From Chitinophagaceae bacterium (GTDB lineage: Bacteria > Bacteroidota > Bacteroidia > Chitinophagales > Chitinophagaceae): DNA of 64,000 nucleotides. Below are positions 27,124 to 35,581 of this stretch, one piece after another (the first letter of the stretch is position 1; each line of letters opens with the position of its first letter). The stretch lies in the NCBI GenBank assembly GCA_009996675.1, contig JAACZQ010000026.1, positions 5,390 through 69,389 on the forward strand, written 5' to 3'. Both the position numbers and the translations under genes were made by a program. A model generated the notes under the pieces. It ran no database searches and had not been told where the DNA came from. It was given only the letters and a program-made list of their open reading frames with translations.

Positions 27124-28800
27124 ATGCCTTTCATGCGATATACCCTGTTGCTCTGTGTTTTATTAAGTGCCTCACTTATGGGTTCGGCACAATCTTTTTC
27201 CATACCTGTGCATAGCGCTTATCTGTTGCCGGAACAGGAAATGGTTTTGCAGGCCTCCAATGGCGGATCGCAATACGCCTGGACCAGTACCAAAACCCAA
27301 TTGCGTTTCTATACCCAGCTGGCCGATACCGGTACCCTGCGTATCCGGCTGGCCTTAGTGCCGCTGCAACAACCCCTGACTTTACAGGTTCAGGTGGGAA
27401 AGCAAAAAACAGTCACCGTACGGGTTCCTGCCAAACAGCACTATGTGTCATTGGGTAAATTCCATCCGGATCAGGCAGGTTTTTTGTCTATTCAATTGGC
27501 TGCACTTGGCTTGCCTCCCAAAGGGCTGCTGGTAAAATCATTGGAATTAGAGGGGACTGCTGCAGCGGGTATGAAAGCCAATACCAAAGAAAGACGTAAT
27601 GCGGCTTCGGTGCACCTGCGTTATCCATTGGCGGATTCCATCCGCGCCATTGCTTTTTACGATGAAGTAAAAGTGCCCAAAGGATATGATCCGGTTCACA
27701 GCTATTATATGGCAACCGGTTTCAGCCGGGGTTATTTTGGCATACAGGTGAACAGTGCTACGGAAAGAAGGGTTATTTTTTCCATCTGGGATGCCGGTAA
27801 TGAAGCGGTGGATCGCAGTAAAGTGCCCGACTCCCTGAAAGTGCATTTACTGGCCAAGGGCGATGGGGTAGTAGCCAACGATTTCGGTAATGAAGGAACA
27901 GGCGGACATAGTCATTGGGTATATCCCTGGCAAACAGACAGCACTTATCGGTTCCTGGTAACGGCTTTACCGGATAGTGCTACGGCTACGACTATTTACA
28001 CCGGCTATTTCTACATTCCCGAAACACAGCGCTGGAAATTGATCGCTGCATTTCGTGCGCCCAAAGACGGTAACCGCTTGAATCGTTTGTATTCGTTCAG
28101 TGAAAATTTTTCGGGGGAGAATGGCTATTTAAAACGTCGTGCCTATTATGGCAACCAGTGGGTACAGCAGGATAATGGCCGCTGGATTGAATTGAAAGAA
28201 GCCATTTTTACCACCGATGCGACCGGCCGTGCGGGCGACAGAACCGATATTGGCGCAGGTGTGGAGGGACAGGCATTTTATCTCTGGCATGGCGGTTTTG
28301 AACCGGCCAGTGCAGCACAGCAGCAACAGTTCCAACGCGAACCCTCCGGTAAAGCACCGGTGATTAATTGGTTTAAAGATGCCGATAGCCTGGTGCAGGC
28401 ACAGCGCGACTATTCATTGATTGCAGCTTCGGTAGCCAGTGGTAAGATCGATACAACGGGCAGCGTAGAACATGTGTACTACCAGTTCCTACAACAGGGA
28501 ACGGGTGATTATGTATCCGTTACTGATACTGTTACTGTGCATTATAAGGGCTATCTTTTATCCGACGGTACGATATTCGACCAGACAAAAGACAAACCAG
28601 CCAGGTTCCCATTGCGCCGGTTGATCCGTGGCTGGCAACTGGTATTACCCAAATGCAGGGTAGGCGGACGCATTCGCGTGATCATCCCTTCGGCCATGGC
28701 ATATTCTATCCGCACCCGCAGCAAAGATATTCCACCGAACAGCGTTCTGGCTTTTGATATAGAAGTGGTGAAGACTGAGCGGGGAGGAAATGGTGAGTAG
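27124..28800 (+). CDS. DUF5077-DUF3472-FKBP peptidyl-prolyl isomerase fusion
   Basis: A 558-residue exported protein. A signal peptide (about 1-22) precedes a beta-rich N-terminal domain (about 25-140) of DUF5077 type, then a DUF3472 domain (about 160-420) with YYMATGFSRGYFGIQVNS, ISIWDAGNEA-like FSIWDAGNEAVDR and GTGGHSHWVYPWQ. The last ~95 residues (462-552) are an FKBP domain: VTVHYKGYLLSDGTIFDQT, LIRGWQLVLPKCRVGGRIRVIIPSAMAY and VLAFDIEVVK, keeping the FD and Tyr of the active site. DUF3472 proteins are thought to act in the envelope on carbohydrates; the FKBP fusion suggests a chaperone-assisted periplasmic protein. Confidence 0.85.
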   Translation: MPFMRYTLLLCVLLSASLMGSAQSFSIPVHSAYLLPEQEMVLQASNGGSQYAWTSTKTQLRFYTQLADTGTLRIRLALVPLQQPLTLQVQVGKQKTVTVRVPAKQHYVSLGKFHPDQAGFLSIQLAALGLPPKGLLVKSLELEGTAAAGMKANTKERRNAASVHLRYPLADSIRAIAFYDEVKVPKGYDPVHSYYMATGFSRGYFGIQVNSATERRVIFSIWDAGNEAVDRSKVPDSLKVHLLAKGDGVVANDFGNEGTGGHSHWVYPWQTDSTYRFLVTALPDSATATTIYTGYFYIPETQRWKLIAAFRAPKDGNRLNRLYSFSENFSGENGYLKRRAYYGNQWVQQDNGRWIELKEAIFTTDATGRAGDRTDIGAGVEGQAFYLWHGGFEPASAAQQQQFQREPSGKAPVINWFKDADSLVQAQRDYSLIAASVASGKIDTTGSVEHVYYQFLQQGTGDYVSVTDTVTVHYKGYLLSDGTIFDQTKDKPARFPLRRLIRGWQLVLPKCRVGGRIRVIIPSAMAYSIRTRSKDIPPNSVLAFDIEVVKTERGGNGE

Positions 28801-28910
28801 TGAATAGTCGGTAGTGAGCATGATAAGACAGCAGTCATAACTTTGATTAAAGTGACAGTTAAACAGCGTTATCACTCGCTATTCACTACTCAGTACTGAC
28901 TACTCACTCA
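28794..28910. repeat. GAGTAGTGAATAG-type inverted repeat block
   Basis: A perfect 14-bp inverted repeat (28794-28807 and 28879-28892) brackets about 70 bp; a second nested 9-bp pair lies at 28793-28801 and 28899-28907, together with extra GTAGTGA-like words. The left arm overlaps the stop codon of the FKBP fusion gene. No T-run follows either arm. It looks like an interspersed, degenerate-word repeat rather than a terminator. Confidence 0.6.
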
Positions 28911-29017
28911 ATTACTGCAGGCCCTCAGTTACTTACATTTTATGCAGGTTTTAAGCTGTGGGCTTGCAAAACACTGATTTTCTGTCTAACTTAATAGGGT
29001 CTACAAAACCGCTAGCC

Positions 29018-29449
29018 ATGAAAGCTGCCCGTCAACTGACGATTGCCATGTTATTGGTAGTTGTTATTACTGCTCTGTATGTAGGGATTTATATGATTGT
29101 GGATCCATCCGGCACATCCCTGCACTTGCCCCCATACCTGCTCAAAGGAACCATGTTTGCCGATTTTCTCATACCTGGCTGGATCATTACCGGGGCCATT
29201 GGTATATCCGGCCTGCTTTGCATTATTGCCATTGTGCGCAAAGTGTACAAGTATCACATCATGATTATTGTACAGGGGATTATTATCTGTGCGCTGGTCA
29301 TTGCTCAAATGGTTATCATTGGCGAAGAGTATATGCTCCAGTATCTGCTGCTCATGATGGGTATGGCGATTGCTATACTGGGGGGCTTATTGAGTCAGTC
29401 AACTGCTTATGGACATCAGCAGCAGCAATTGAAAAACACCAGAAAATAA
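29018..29449 (+). CDS. Four-helix integral membrane protein, unknown
   Basis: A 143-residue hydrophobic protein with about four transmembrane segments (near residues 8-26, 47-70, 78-98 and 105-122) and a glutamine-rich C-terminal tail. No recognised domain. The ATG at 29018 is chosen; a GTG 20 codons upstream is a weaker alternative. It converges on the trehalase gene with an 8-bp gap. Membrane topology is clear, function is not. Confidence 0.68.
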   Translation: MKAARQLTIAMLLVVVITALYVGIYMIVDPSGTSLHLPPYLLKGTMFADFLIPGWIITGAIGISGLLCIIAIVRKVYKYHIMIIVQGIIICALVIAQMVIIGEEYMLQYLLLMMGMAIAILGGLLSQSTAYGHQQQQLKNTRK

Positions 29450-29457
29450 CCGTTGGT

Positions 29458-30945
29458 TTATTCTTTTGATTGCATGGCCAGGTACACACCATTGGTCCAG
29501 CCAAAACCATCCTGGTTGGGATATTCACCACCTCCGGCATGCAGGGAGGTGTCACAAACATTGTATTTCTCCATCATTTTTCCGGTTGCTGCGTAGGTCT
29601 TCTCGTTTAAACGCATCCATCTTTCGCGAATGGTATAGGCAAGGTTGGTATGTCCGTAATCCAGCAACCCTTTGTAGGCAATCCATTGCAACGGAGCCCA
29701 GCCATTGGGAGCATCCCATTGTTGTCCGGTTGTATAGGGTGTGGTTACAAGTCCTCCATCACATAAAAATTGTTCCTCTACTACTCTTGCGCATGTTTCA
29801 GCCTGCTGCTGTGCGGCAATACCTGTAAAAAGCGGGAATAGTCCTGCCAGTGTATACCGTGCTGTAGTAGTTTGTGTAACTCGGTTATAATCGAAAAAGT
29901 AGCCACTGGATTCCTGCCAGCAATATTGCTGGATGGCTTTTTCCCGGCGCAGTTTACGGGATACCATATCCTGCGCCTGTTCTGTAAGCGAGAGCTGTTC
30001 ATACACCTGCAGCAATAATGATTCCAGGCGGAAGAGCAGGCAGTTCAGGTCAACCGGAACAATATCGCAGGTATGAATCGTATGCATGTGGATGCCGTCT
30101 GCAAACCAGCGGCTGCTGAAATCCCATCCGGATTCAGCCGCAGCACGGATATGCCTGTATGTGGTTTCCGGTGGCGTACTTGCCAGGCTGGCAAGATGGG
30201 TATCTTCCGCAAATGCTTCAGGGCGTGGACTGGGCTCATCATCCCAATAACGATTGAGTATTGCACCATCCGGCAAACGAACCAGTCTTCGGTATACCGG
30301 GTGATGTTCACTAAGATGTGATTCGCCATCCATCCAGAAACGATATTCGGTTTCCAGCGCATCGAGGTATTGTTTGTATACCTGTTCTCCTTTAATGCCT
30401 GCCAGCAGTTGTACCATGCCCGAAAAAAAAGGGGGTTGTGAACGACTCAGATAATAAGTCCTGTTGCCATTGGGAATATGTCCGTATGTACGGATCAGGT
30501 AAGCAAAATTCTCCACCATCTGTTCAATCAGCACCGTTTCATTCGAAACCGCCAGTCCCAACATAGTGAAATAGCTGTCCCAGTAATAAATTTCGCGAAA
30601 GCGGCCACCGGGAACAATATACGGCGCTGGCAACCGGATAAGTGTACCACCGGCATCGGATTGATTTCTTTGCAATACCTGCCAGAGTTGTTTTAGGTGC
30701 TGGTGCAGTGGTAATCCGGCCGACTCATAATGATCTTCCCGGGTAACAGGCAAATCAAAGTAACGTTCTACAAACTGCAGCAAGGAGAAACCGGGCTGTT
30801 CCTGTTCAATGGTATAAGCGTCCAGTATGGTCTTGCTGTTCGTTTTAGGATTCGCATCTACAAAGTATTTGGAGTCCGGGAAAATACCGGAAGATTGTAC
30901 CGCTTCATATAAGGGTGATAGTGCCGTAATGTGAAAAGTATCCAT
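29458..30945 (-). CDS. Trehalase, GH37
   Basis: Hydrolyses trehalose to two glucoses. The 495-residue protein has no signal peptide, so it should work in the cytosol. Family signatures are PGGRFREIYYWDSY at 112-125 and QWDAPNGWAPLQW near residue 410, the two GH37 signature motifs, plus RPEAFAEDTHLA. It is the last gene of a lactonase-MFS-trehalase operon: the transporter stop is 5 bp before its own start region, so the MFS protein is probably the trehalose (or related sugar) importer. Confidence 0.93.
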   Translation of the reverse strand: MDTFHITALSPLYEAVQSSGIFPDSKYFVDANPKTNSKTILDAYTIEQEQPGFSLLQFVERYFDLPVTREDHYESAGLPLHQHLKQLWQVLQRNQSDAGGTLIRLPAPYIVPGGRFREIYYWDSYFTMLGLAVSNETVLIEQMVENFAYLIRTYGHIPNGNRTYYLSRSQPPFFSGMVQLLAGIKGEQVYKQYLDALETEYRFWMDGESHLSEHHPVYRRLVRLPDGAILNRYWDDEPSPRPEAFAEDTHLASLASTPPETTYRHIRAAAESGWDFSSRWFADGIHMHTIHTCDIVPVDLNCLLFRLESLLLQVYEQLSLTEQAQDMVSRKLRREKAIQQYCWQESSGYFFDYNRVTQTTTARYTLAGLFPLFTGIAAQQQAETCARVVEEQFLCDGGLVTTPYTTGQQWDAPNGWAPLQWIAYKGLLDYGHTNLAYTIRERWMRLNEKTYAATGKMMEKYNVCDTSLHAGGGEYPNQDGFGWTNGVYLAMQSKE

Positions 30946-30950
30946 ATCCG

Positions 30951-32183
30951 TTATTGTTTAGCCGCTACAAATTGTTTTTGCAGTCTGCGGAATACAAACA
31001 GACAAATAATCAGGATAGCCATTGGAACCAGCGAAAAATAAAACGCATTTTTGCCGCCATAGTGTTCAAAAATATTGCCGGTAATAATGGAACCGGTAGT
31101 GCCGCCCAATGCAGAGAATAAGATGATCAGTCCAGACATCATCCCATGTTGCTTTACCGGCAGAGTGCTCAGGATAACGGAATTAACAGCAGGATATACC
31201 GGTGCAAGTAATAACCCGATCAGCGGGAATATAAAGGCAGCAATGGGAGCGTTGCTCCAGCCTGTAATGGTTTTTCCGGCCTCCTGTTCAGCCAGCGGAA
31301 TGGCCGTGAGTACCAGCAGGGCTGCCAGTACTAAACAGGCTGCCAGTACCAGGAACCAATTAAGTTTTTTCAGCACCATACCTGCCAGGAAACGGCCCAG
31401 GGCAGTAGATCCGGCCAATATACTGGCCATTTGTATGCTCAGTGCCGCTGGTAATAGCAGCACTTTGTTGTTGAACGTAGGAAGCCAGCTCATGATACTC
31501 TGTTCAATCAGCACATAAAAAAATGCACAGAGTATGAAAACAAGCACGACCGGTTTGGCCAGTAAGGCAAACATCTGCCTGAAATCGCCACCACTGTTTT
31601 GATCCTGTACCGCTGATTCATCAAGCCGTGCACTGAGTAATAACAGAAAAGCTGCCAGTGATATACCGCCCAGTAAATAATAAACCTTCAGCCAGGCAGT
31701 AGATTGGAGGTTGGTGTCATCCACAAAATAACTGAAGATGAAATAGCCGGCCAGTATGCCCACCATAAAGAAGGATTCAATAAAATTCATGAAACTGATA
31801 TGTTCCTTCTCGCTATGGGTAACCAGGCCAATGGTACTGTAAACCGACATTTTGATCAAGGCAAAACTGGCACCAACGGCGGCAAACAGCAGTTTCGTTG
31901 TTAAGAAACTGGCCGTGAAAGGCATGATAAAACAAACCAGGCTTACAAAAGCTAGCGCGATCAGCATGGCATTGCGATAGCCGATACGTGTGATGTAAGA
32001 AGATATGAGGAAGGAAACTGCCGCAATACTGAGGTCTTTAAATGCTTCGAGGACCGATGCACTGCTTTCCGGTACACCAAAATTATGCTGCACCTGCAGA
32101 ATGACTGTCCCCACGCTATTGAGCAGTATGGCAAATACAAAATAGTTCAGGAAAAGTGAGGCTTTTATTTTCCAGTTTTGCAT
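30951..32183 (-). CDS. MFS sugar transporter of the trehalase operon
   Basis: A 410-residue major-facilitator protein with about 12 hydrophobic segments and a short basic C-terminus. The N-terminal half shows SFLISSYITRIGYRNAMLIALAFVSL, the central loop is short, and GRFLAGMVLKKLNWFLVLAACLVLAALLVL begins the second half. It resembles the FucP/sugar:H+ group. Position (14 bp after the lactonase gene, 5 bp before trehalase) makes uptake of trehalose or a similar disaccharide likely, by inference. Confidence 0.85.
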   Translation of the reverse strand: MQNWKIKASLFLNYFVFAILLNSVGTVILQVQHNFGVPESSASVLEAFKDLSIAAVSFLISSYITRIGYRNAMLIALAFVSLVCFIMPFTASFLTTKLLFAAVGASFALIKMSVYSTIGLVTHSEKEHISFMNFIESFFMVGILAGYFIFSYFVDDTNLQSTAWLKVYYLLGGISLAAFLLLLSARLDESAVQDQNSGGDFRQMFALLAKPVVLVFILCAFFYVLIEQSIMSWLPTFNNKVLLLPAALSIQMASILAGSTALGRFLAGMVLKKLNWFLVLAACLVLAALLVLTAIPLAEQEAGKTITGWSNAPIAAFIFPLIGLLLAPVYPAVNSVILSTLPVKQHGMMSGLIILFSALGGTTGSIITGNIFEHYGGKNAFYFSLVPMAILIICLFVFRRLQKQFVAAKQ

Positions 32184-32197
32184 GGTGGTTGTTTTGG

Positions 32198-33325
32198 TTA
32201 GTGGCTGACTTGTATGGGTAATAATTTAAGACATACAGGATTGGGTACCGCTATTTGTGATTGTTCAGTTAATGCACCTGTTGCGGTATTCACAGCATAA
32301 ATTACAATATTGTTGGTATACTGATTGGCTACCAGTAAATGCTTGCCGGAAGGATCAATAATAAAATTGCGCGGCCCTTTGCCCGGTATCGCCTGATAAC
32401 CGTTGGCTTTGAGTTTACCTGTGCCAGGGTCTATGGTAAAAATAGCCAGGTTGTTCTCTTCGCCACGGTTAGAAGCGTATAGGAATTTTCCATCCGGACT
32501 GATATGGATATCGGCGCTTCCGGGCTGGCCTTTGAAATCATCGGGGTGGGTAGCTATGACCTGCAGGTCCTCAAGTTTACCATTGCGATAGGTATAGGAT
32601 TTAATGGTGCCTGATAACTCTTCCAGCACATATACGAATTGTTTATTGGGGTGAAATACCAGGTGTCTGGGCCCACTGCCCGGAGCAGCAGCCACATAAG
32701 CCTGCTTCGATGTGCTTAAAGGCTGTGGGTTACCCGGGTTAAAATCATACAACATAACTTTATCCATTCCCAGATCAGGTACCAGCAGTTGTTTGAAATC
32801 CGGGGCAAAAAAAGTGGAATGAACATGGGCTTTATTCTGACGCTGCTTATTGGCACTGCTGCCTTCATGTTGTATGATTTGTGCCGCGGGCGCCAGGCTG
32901 CCGTCCGGATTGACCTTCAAGGCCGATAAATTGCCGCCGGTATAATTACCTGCAATAACCCATTTGCCGGTCTGATCGGTGGTTACAAAACAGGGATGAT
33001 CGCCTCCCGATGCCTGTGTATTCATGAAATGTAGGCGTCCGGTTTGTGCATCAAACCTATAGGCACTCACCCGGCCGGGTTGTTTACCGCCCGTTTCATT
33101 CACCGCATATACATATTGCCCATTGGGTGCCAGCGACAGAAATGAGGGGTTACTGCAACTGTCTGTATTACTCACCCATTGGGCAGTACCGGTTGCATTA
33201 TTAAAGCGGTATACATAAATCCCTTTACTATCGCCACTGGTATAGGTACCCACAAATAAATAATAATCCTGAGCGCCAGCGGTAAAAGCCAAGCAATAAC
33301 AAGCGAAGGCAAGCAATATCCTCAT
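32198..33325 (-). CDS. Exported lactonase (seven-bladed propeller)
   Basis: A 375-residue protein of the Pgl-type lactonase family, which adopts a seven-bladed beta-propeller and hydrolyses sugar lactones. A signal peptide (about 1-18, ending TAGAQ) is clear, so it acts outside the cytosol, unlike cytosolic 6-phosphogluconolactonase. Propeller signatures include YLFVGTYTSGDSKGIYVYRF, NPSFLSLAPNGQYVYAVNE, LGMDKVMLYDF, GPRHLVFHPNKQFVYVLEEL and GPRNFIIDPSGKHLLVANQ. It is first in the operon with the MFS transporter and trehalase; a free gluconolactone-type substrate is a reasonable guess. Confidence 0.87.
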   Translation of the reverse strand: MRILLAFACYCLAFTAGAQDYYLFVGTYTSGDSKGIYVYRFNNATGTAQWVSNTDSCSNPSFLSLAPNGQYVYAVNETGGKQPGRVSAYRFDAQTGRLHFMNTQASGGDHPCFVTTDQTGKWVIAGNYTGGNLSALKVNPDGSLAPAAQIIQHEGSSANKQRQNKAHVHSTFFAPDFKQLLVPDLGMDKVMLYDFNPGNPQPLSTSKQAYVAAAPGSGPRHLVFHPNKQFVYVLEELSGTIKSYTYRNGKLEDLQVIATHPDDFKGQPGSADIHISPDGKFLYASNRGEENNLAIFTIDPGTGKLKANGYQAIPGKGPRNFIIDPSGKHLLVANQYTNNIVIYAVNTATGALTEQSQIAVPNPVCLKLLPIQVSH

Positions 33326-33549
33326 ATAAAATGGTTAATACTGTAATATAAAGATTGCCACCCAAAATGTGTAGCATCCTGCCTGAATTGCTGGCTTAGG
33401 GTTGAATTCGGTCAATGAATTGTCAAAAAATGTCAATATCCGGTCCTTTTGTAAGGGATACGACATTTCCGGGTCTATCTATAACAATGGTATTTATTAA
33501 TATACTAATTTAGTAGACTATTTGTATTTTTACCGTTCAATCAAAGGAT

Positions 33550-34770
33550 ATGCAAAAATGGTTATTGGGTTTTGTTGGGTTATTATGGAGTGGTTTTGTG
33601 CAGTCGCAAAAAAACGTAAGTCATTGGCGAGCGGAGTTGCTCCGGGGTGATGGAAAAAATATTGTTTTCAATCTGCAGATAGTACAACAGGCTGGTAAGA
33701 CCGTTTGGTATGTGATCAACGGTGCTGAAAAAATCAAAATCGATAAAGTTCGTACAAAGGGTGATTCGGTCTGGGTTGATATGCCGGTTTTTGAATCGGC
33801 TTTCCGGATTCGGCGGGTAAACAAACAACGACTGGAAGGGGTATGGATCAAGGAGGGGGCTGTTACCAGATTAGTCATGCCATTTGTTGCCCAGGCGGGA
33901 CTCCGTGAGCGTTTCCCCGAAGCCAAGACCACGCAGCATCGGATAGCTGGCAGGTGGGCCGTAAAATTTTACCGGAAAGACGGGTCATCCCGGCCGGCCA
34001 TGGCAGAATTCAAGCAAACGGGTAACAGCGTAACTGGTAGTATTCTTACACCTACGGGTGATTATCGTTACCTGGCTGGTGTGATTGATGGCGATTCGTT
34101 GCGTCTGTCTACTTTCGACGGGAGTCATGCCTACTATTTTACGGCAGCTGTTGACAATGATCATACCATCCGTAGCGGTTATTTTTATGCGAGTGCAACC
34201 GGTGTTGAACCCTGGGAGGCCGTACGGGATGCCAATGCCAGTTTGCCGGATCTGGCTGCTATGTACCTGAAAGATGGGGAGGAGAAACTGAATTTCCGTT
34301 TTCGCGACCTGAACGGAAAATGGGTTTCCATCAATGATGAGCGATTCCGGAATAAAGTGGTTATTGTACAGATCATGGGTTCCTGGTGTCCCAATTGTAT
34401 GGATGAAACCGCTTTTCTCAGCTCCTATTATAAACAGAATCGTCAGCGTGGCGTGGAAGTGGTTGGATTGGCGTATGAGTATTCGGAAGACTGGAATCGT
34501 TCCAAAGCCAGTGTACAGAAGTTCAAGGACCGGTTTGATGTACAATATCCTTTGCTGATTACAGGTGTTACGGTAAATGATTCCCTGCGCACGGAAAAAA
34601 CATTACCCCAGCTAACACCCATTCGTTCTTTCCCATCTACTATTTTCATCAATAAGAAAGGAGCTGTTGTAAAAATACATGCCGGTTTTGCCGGACCCGG
34701 CACCGGACAGCACTATGAAAACCTGAAGAAAGAATTTAATGCTACTGTGGATGCCTTATTGAAGCAGTAA
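33550..34770 (+). CDS. TlpA-like thioredoxin-domain protein
   Basis: A 406-residue envelope protein. After a signal peptide (about 1-20) there is a beta-rich N-terminal region (about 25-245) like the DUF4369-type domains seen with TlpA proteins, then a thioredoxin-like domain. The redox motif is WCPNC at C280 and C283 in MGSWCPNCMDE, with the cis-proline loop at SFPSTIFINKKG. Such proteins maintain reduced cysteines in the periplasm, for example for cytochrome c maturation. It is divergent from the lactonase operon. Confidence 0.88.
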   Translation: MQKWLLGFVGLLWSGFVQSQKNVSHWRAELLRGDGKNIVFNLQIVQQAGKTVWYVINGAEKIKIDKVRTKGDSVWVDMPVFESAFRIRRVNKQRLEGVWIKEGAVTRLVMPFVAQAGLRERFPEAKTTQHRIAGRWAVKFYRKDGSSRPAMAEFKQTGNSVTGSILTPTGDYRYLAGVIDGDSLRLSTFDGSHAYYFTAAVDNDHTIRSGYFYASATGVEPWEAVRDANASLPDLAAMYLKDGEEKLNFRFRDLNGKWVSINDERFRNKVVIVQIMGSWCPNCMDETAFLSSYYKQNRQRGVEVVGLAYEYSEDWNRSKASVQKFKDRFDVQYPLLITGVTVNDSLRTEKTLPQLTPIRSFPSTIFINKKGAVVKIHAGFAGPGTGQHYENLKKEFNATVDALLKQ

Positions 34771-34775
34771 CAGCT

Positions 34776-35417
34776 TTATCTGGTTCTTTTGATCACCTGT
34801 TGATGCAATACCAGTGACAATAACCCAATGAGTAAGCAGGAAACCAGCCAGGCAATTCTGCTATGTGTCCAGTAGGGTATGATGGATGCTATACTAATCG
34901 CAATACCGGTAGCTGTCCACCACCAATGGTGTATGAATGGTTGTGGGTTACCGGTATAGTTCACATGGATATGGTCTTCCCGTTTAAACAATAGCCAGAA
35001 TTTCTTGATATCCCACACCAGTAAATAGAGTACACCCAGTAATAGCAGAAGCGTAACTTCCCGCGTACCTACAAAGCCAATATCCCAGGTGATCAGCACA
35101 ATGGGAATAACCACGGGCATCAGTAACAAGGCACCCAGACTGGCAAATCGTTGGGTGGCCAATAAGCCGCCTCCAATTAATTGTGCCAATGATACACCCA
35201 TCCACAAAGCTTTGATACGCATAAATGCCTGGAAGGCAAAAGCAGGTGAGAGGCTGTTTTGGGTAAACCGGCTAACATCATAATCCATTCCAATCTCTGC
35301 TTTCCAGGTAAAGGCAAAAACAAAGGTTCCGCCAATCAGGAGGCGTAAATAAATGGTGAACAATTGCAGTATCCGGACATTGTGTAACTGATCAATAAAT
35401 ACAAATATTCTCTTCAT
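34776..35417 (-). CDS. DoxX-like integral membrane protein
   Basis: A 213-residue protein with about six hydrophobic segments, starting at the ATG at 35417 (MKRIFVFIDQLHN). LFTIYLRLLIGGTFVFAFTWKA and MGVSLAQLIGGGLLATQRFASLGALLLMPVVIPIVLITWD recall the DoxX/DoxD superfamily, but the match is by pattern and the function is not assigned. Upstream in-frame starts as far as 35528 would add a non-hydrophobic, probably untranslated tail. It converges on the TlpA gene with a 5-bp gap. Confidence 0.65.
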   Translation of the reverse strand: MKRIFVFIDQLHNVRILQLFTIYLRLLIGGTFVFAFTWKAEIGMDYDVSRFTQNSLSPAFAFQAFMRIKALWMGVSLAQLIGGGLLATQRFASLGALLLMPVVIPIVLITWDIGFVGTREVTLLLLLGVLYLLVWDIKKFWLLFKREDHIHVNYTGNPQPFIHHWWWTATGIAISIASIIPYWTHSRIAWLVSCLLIGLLSLVLHQQVIKRTR

Positions 35418-35528
35418 AGCGATATCATGTGTCTGTAATTGTATGCATTGCTGTTTTGTTGGCATAGCCCTATATGATGATCGGTAAGTTTTATTTTTTA
35501 AAGGCTTCCGGGATGATCTGGCAGTCAT

Positions 35529-35563
35529 AAAAAAGCCCCCACAGTATTGTGGGGGCTTTTTTT
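35529..35563 (-). terminator. Intrinsic terminator after the S9 peptidase gene
   Basis: A stem of A-tract plus GCCCCCACA / TGTGGGGGC with a GTAT loop (arms 35529-35543 and 35548-35562), flanked by A and T tracts on both sides. On the reverse strand it lies 19 bp downstream of the peptidase stop and ends in a strong T-run. Confidence 0.88.
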
Positions 35564-35581
35564 ATGAAACAGCTAAATATA

